Positions 62,349-64,000 of a stretch of DNA of 64,000 nucleotides are shown piece by piece. Made by a program: the position numbers and the translations under genes. Source of the stretch: Pseudomonadota bacterium (GTDB lineage Bacteria; Pseudomonadota; Gammaproteobacteria; Burkholderiales; Burkholderiaceae_B); NCBI GenBank assembly GCA_023425645.1, contig JAFACG010000048.1, positions 6,728 to 70,727 on the forward strand, written 5' to 3'. The notes beneath the pieces are model-generated. The model was not told where the DNA came from. It made no database searches and worked only from the letters and a program-made list of their open reading frames with translations. How positions within the stretch are numbered: the first letter of the stretch is position 1; the number at the start of each line of letters is the position of its first letter.

Positions 62349-63622
62349 AAAAGCAAAAAATTGTTTTTATAGCGCACTATTTTCCTCCTATAAATAGCTC
62401 TGGTGCGAAACGTGTGGAGGCTTTGAGTGCCATTTTTTCTCAGTATGGACGAGAAGTAACTGTGATTACGACTCAAAAGCTGAGTGGTGTTCATGGTGAT
62501 TTCACTGAACCCTTACCAGTAGGGGTTGATGTAATTCATCTGGGTAATTTTGGTATAAGGGCTGAGCCAAAGGTTACTGTTGGCATTCAAGAGCCTATGT
62601 ATCTTTCAAAGCCAAGCTTTAAGAGAAAAATTAAAGATTTGGTTATGGGGTTGATGGGCCAAATACCTGACCCTAGATTATTTTTTGCTTTTGGTTTTGT
62701 TTCACCGTTTTTGGATAAGAATGCCAAAAAAGCATTGTTAGATGCAGATGTAATTATAGGTTCGTCTCCTCCTTGGACAATGATTTTGGCTGCCTATTTG
62801 GCCTCGAGGCGGTTTAAAAAGAAACTTGTTTTTGATATACGCGACCAGTTTAGTAATTGCCATGAAATGCCTGGCTCGAGAATTTCAAAAAAACTTGAGT
62901 TTATAATTGATAAATATTTATGTAAAAGAAGTGGCGCTTTGGTGGCGATATCATCGCCCATGAAAGAGTATTACTCGGGAATGGCGGAAAATACTCATGT
63001 CATAATGAATGGGTACGATAGTGAGAGAATGAATGTTGAGGGTGTTGTTGATGGGGGAGGCGATGAAATTGTTATTAGGTATATGGGTATCGTTTCCCCT
63101 GGAAGAGTGCCAAAAGAATTTATAAGTGCATTGGCTTTATTTTTAAAAAATGAAAAAGAATTTCCAAAAAAAATAAAAATAGAGTTTTACGGTCATGCTG
63201 ATCTTGTTTTGAAATTCTTAGAAGTTAATTATCCGGAATTAATTAGGTATTTTTTCTTTTATTCGCCAGTGCCTTATATTGAGTCTATGCGACTCATTAA
63301 AAGTTGTGATTATGCGTTGTTTGCAGAAACTTCGGATAAAAGTTCTTTAAGTGCTCAAGGAATTCTTACCACTAAGCTTTTTGAGTATATTGGTTCTGGG
63401 TCTACGATTTTAGCAAATATATCAAAAAATACGCTCGCCGGAGAAACTATAGAAAAAGCAGGGTCGCATCATATTTTGGAAAATTCAATGGAAGGATTTT
63501 TGTTGTTGTTGAATGGCAAGGATTTTTGGAGCCCTGCGAAACGACCAGTAAATGATTTTGGAAAATCACTTTCTCGCCAAGAACAGGCAAAGCAATATCT
63601 TGATGTAATTGATGGGTTGTAA
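62345..63622 (+). CDS. Glycosyltransferase, GT-B fold (group 1/4-like)
   Basis: 425 residues. N-terminal VFIAHYFPPINSSGAKRVEAL is typical of GT4 enzymes with the FPP-xGG-RV pattern. A central DVIIGSSPPWTMILAAYLASR segment and the C-terminal donor half (RYMGIVSPGRVPKEFISALA, LFEYIGSGSTILANI) complete the two Rossmann domains. The usual EX7E motif is not obvious. Very AT-rich, like the epimerase it overlaps (ATGA). Probably adds a sugar to the O-antigen or lipopolysaccharide core; donor and acceptor unknown. Confidence 0.85.
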   Translation: MKKQKIVFIAHYFPPINSSGAKRVEALSAIFSQYGREVTVITTQKLSGVHGDFTEPLPVGVDVIHLGNFGIRAEPKVTVGIQEPMYLSKPSFKRKIKDLVMGLMGQIPDPRLFFAFGFVSPFLDKNAKKALLDADVIIGSSPPWTMILAAYLASRRFKKKLVFDIRDQFSNCHEMPGSRISKKLEFIIDKYLCKRSGALVAISSPMKEYYSGMAENTHVIMNGYDSERMNVEGVVDGGGDEIVIRYMGIVSPGRVPKEFISALALFLKNEKEFPKKIKIEFYGHADLVLKFLEVNYPELIRYFFFYSPVPYIESMRLIKSCDYALFAETSDKSSLSAQGILTTKLFEYIGSGSTILANISKNTLAGETIEKAGSHHILENSMEGFLLLLNGKDFWSPAKRPVNDFGKSLSRQEQAKQYLDVIDGL

Positions 63623-63952
63623 TTTTTTGACTACTTTGTATTATGAATTTCCTTAAGCGAGATTCTGCCTATCTGAAATTGGAGGTTTAACCATAGACGA
63701 TGAAAAGTATTAAGGAATTGTATGGTTGAGTAGTATCGGGGATTCATGTAGGAAGAAAGCAGCTACACCTGTTGGGCAATAGGGAGATATAATCCTTCTC
63801 GTATAGAGGGGCTTGTCTGTTATAAGGTTTTGTCAGCAGTGGTGATACACCGAAAACTGTAATAACCCAGTGGTACCGTAAGCTCCCCGCCAGAGTAGAC
63901 ATTAGCCAGTAGAATTTCGGAGCCTCCTTTCAATCGGAGACACCCTTGAAGA
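63623..63952. other. Intergenic, right boundary of the AT-rich locus
   Basis: No gene is supported in these 330 bases. Composition rises back towards the window average after about 63850. A GGAG-like sequence at 63943-63946 (AATCGGAGACACCC) sits just before the transposase-like frame. Confidence 0.4.
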
Positions 63953-64000
63953 AAAACCGAAAGTCAGATCGTTGCAGTGCTCACGGAAGGCAAAGCCGGC
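63953..64000 (+). mobile_element. Start of an IS3-family element (OrfA N-terminus), cut by the window edge
   Basis: A frame ending at the window edge reads RKTESQIVAVLTEGKAG, which matches the N-terminus of IS3-family OrfA proteins (MKK-R-TE-QIVAVLKE-EAG). The frame is closed by TGA just upstream of RKTE, while a TTG start at 63953 begins MKKNRKS in another frame, so either the start is displaced by a base or the copy is frameshifted. The rest lies outside the window. Confidence 0.55.

Overview
The window looks like chromosome from a GC-rich betaproteobacterium of the Alcaligenaceae (Bordetella / Achromobacter / Pusillimonas-like). The evidence is high GC with strong codon bias, a single complete atpIBEFHAGDC operon, a hemA-prfA-prmC-grxD-ubiX block, and a Bug-type solute-binding receptor of the kind expanded in this family. 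The genus cannot be fixed from the sequence alone.

Left third (1-25143). A molybdenum hydroxylase operon runs off the left edge: an FAD subunit, and a large subunit fused to a CoxG-like SRPBCC domain. Next comes a nearly complete selenium module: selD-selU, then selA-selB-selC (tRNA-Sec), followed by a formate dehydrogenase-N/O type operon (fdhG with an in-frame UGA for selenocysteine and a SECIS-like hairpin, fdhH, fdhI, fdhE). Inserted between the two selenium groups is a small catabolic/regulatory block (Bug receptor, GST, class II aldolase, XRE-cupin regulator, AraC regulator). The AraC reading frame runs into selC from the opposite strand. An NAD salvage operon follows (nicotinamidase-like, pncB, NadM-Nudix), and then a pair of ferritin-like genes.

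Middle (25289-41000). A ten-gene minus-strand operon, mostly chained by ATGA overlaps, encodes dTDP-glucose to dTDP-4-amino-4,6-dideoxygalactose synthesis (rfbA, rfbB, wecE). It also encodes a hexapeptide acyltransferase, a WbqC-like protein, a methyltransferase, a beta-propeller hydrolase-like protein, a GtrB-like polyprenyl-phosphate glycosyltransferase, a GtrA flippase-like protein and a GT-C membrane glycosyltransferase. Together these look like an Arn/Gtr-style system that makes an amino sugar, loads it on a lipid carrier, flips it and transfers it on the periplasmic side. Beyond it lie a flavin-type stress protein, sodC, an orphan type III secretion chaperone between insertion-sequence scars, and a large autotransporter.

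Right third (40937-64000). tRNA-Phe; hemA-prfA-prmC-grxD-ubiX; ttcA, folB, an M61 peptidase and an enoyl-CoA hydratase; then the ATP synthase operon with a recognisable promoter and terminator. After that comes a surface-polysaccharide locus: rfbD, rfbC, a decayed rfbA, an O-antigen ligase-like protein, and two very AT-rich genes (a UDP-GlcNAc-type 2-epimerase and a glycosyltransferase) that look horizontally acquired. The window ends in what appears to be the start of an IS3-family element. Because rfbA is broken and rfbB absent in this right-hand locus, any rhamnose synthesis would probably use the intact rfbA/rfbB of the middle operon.
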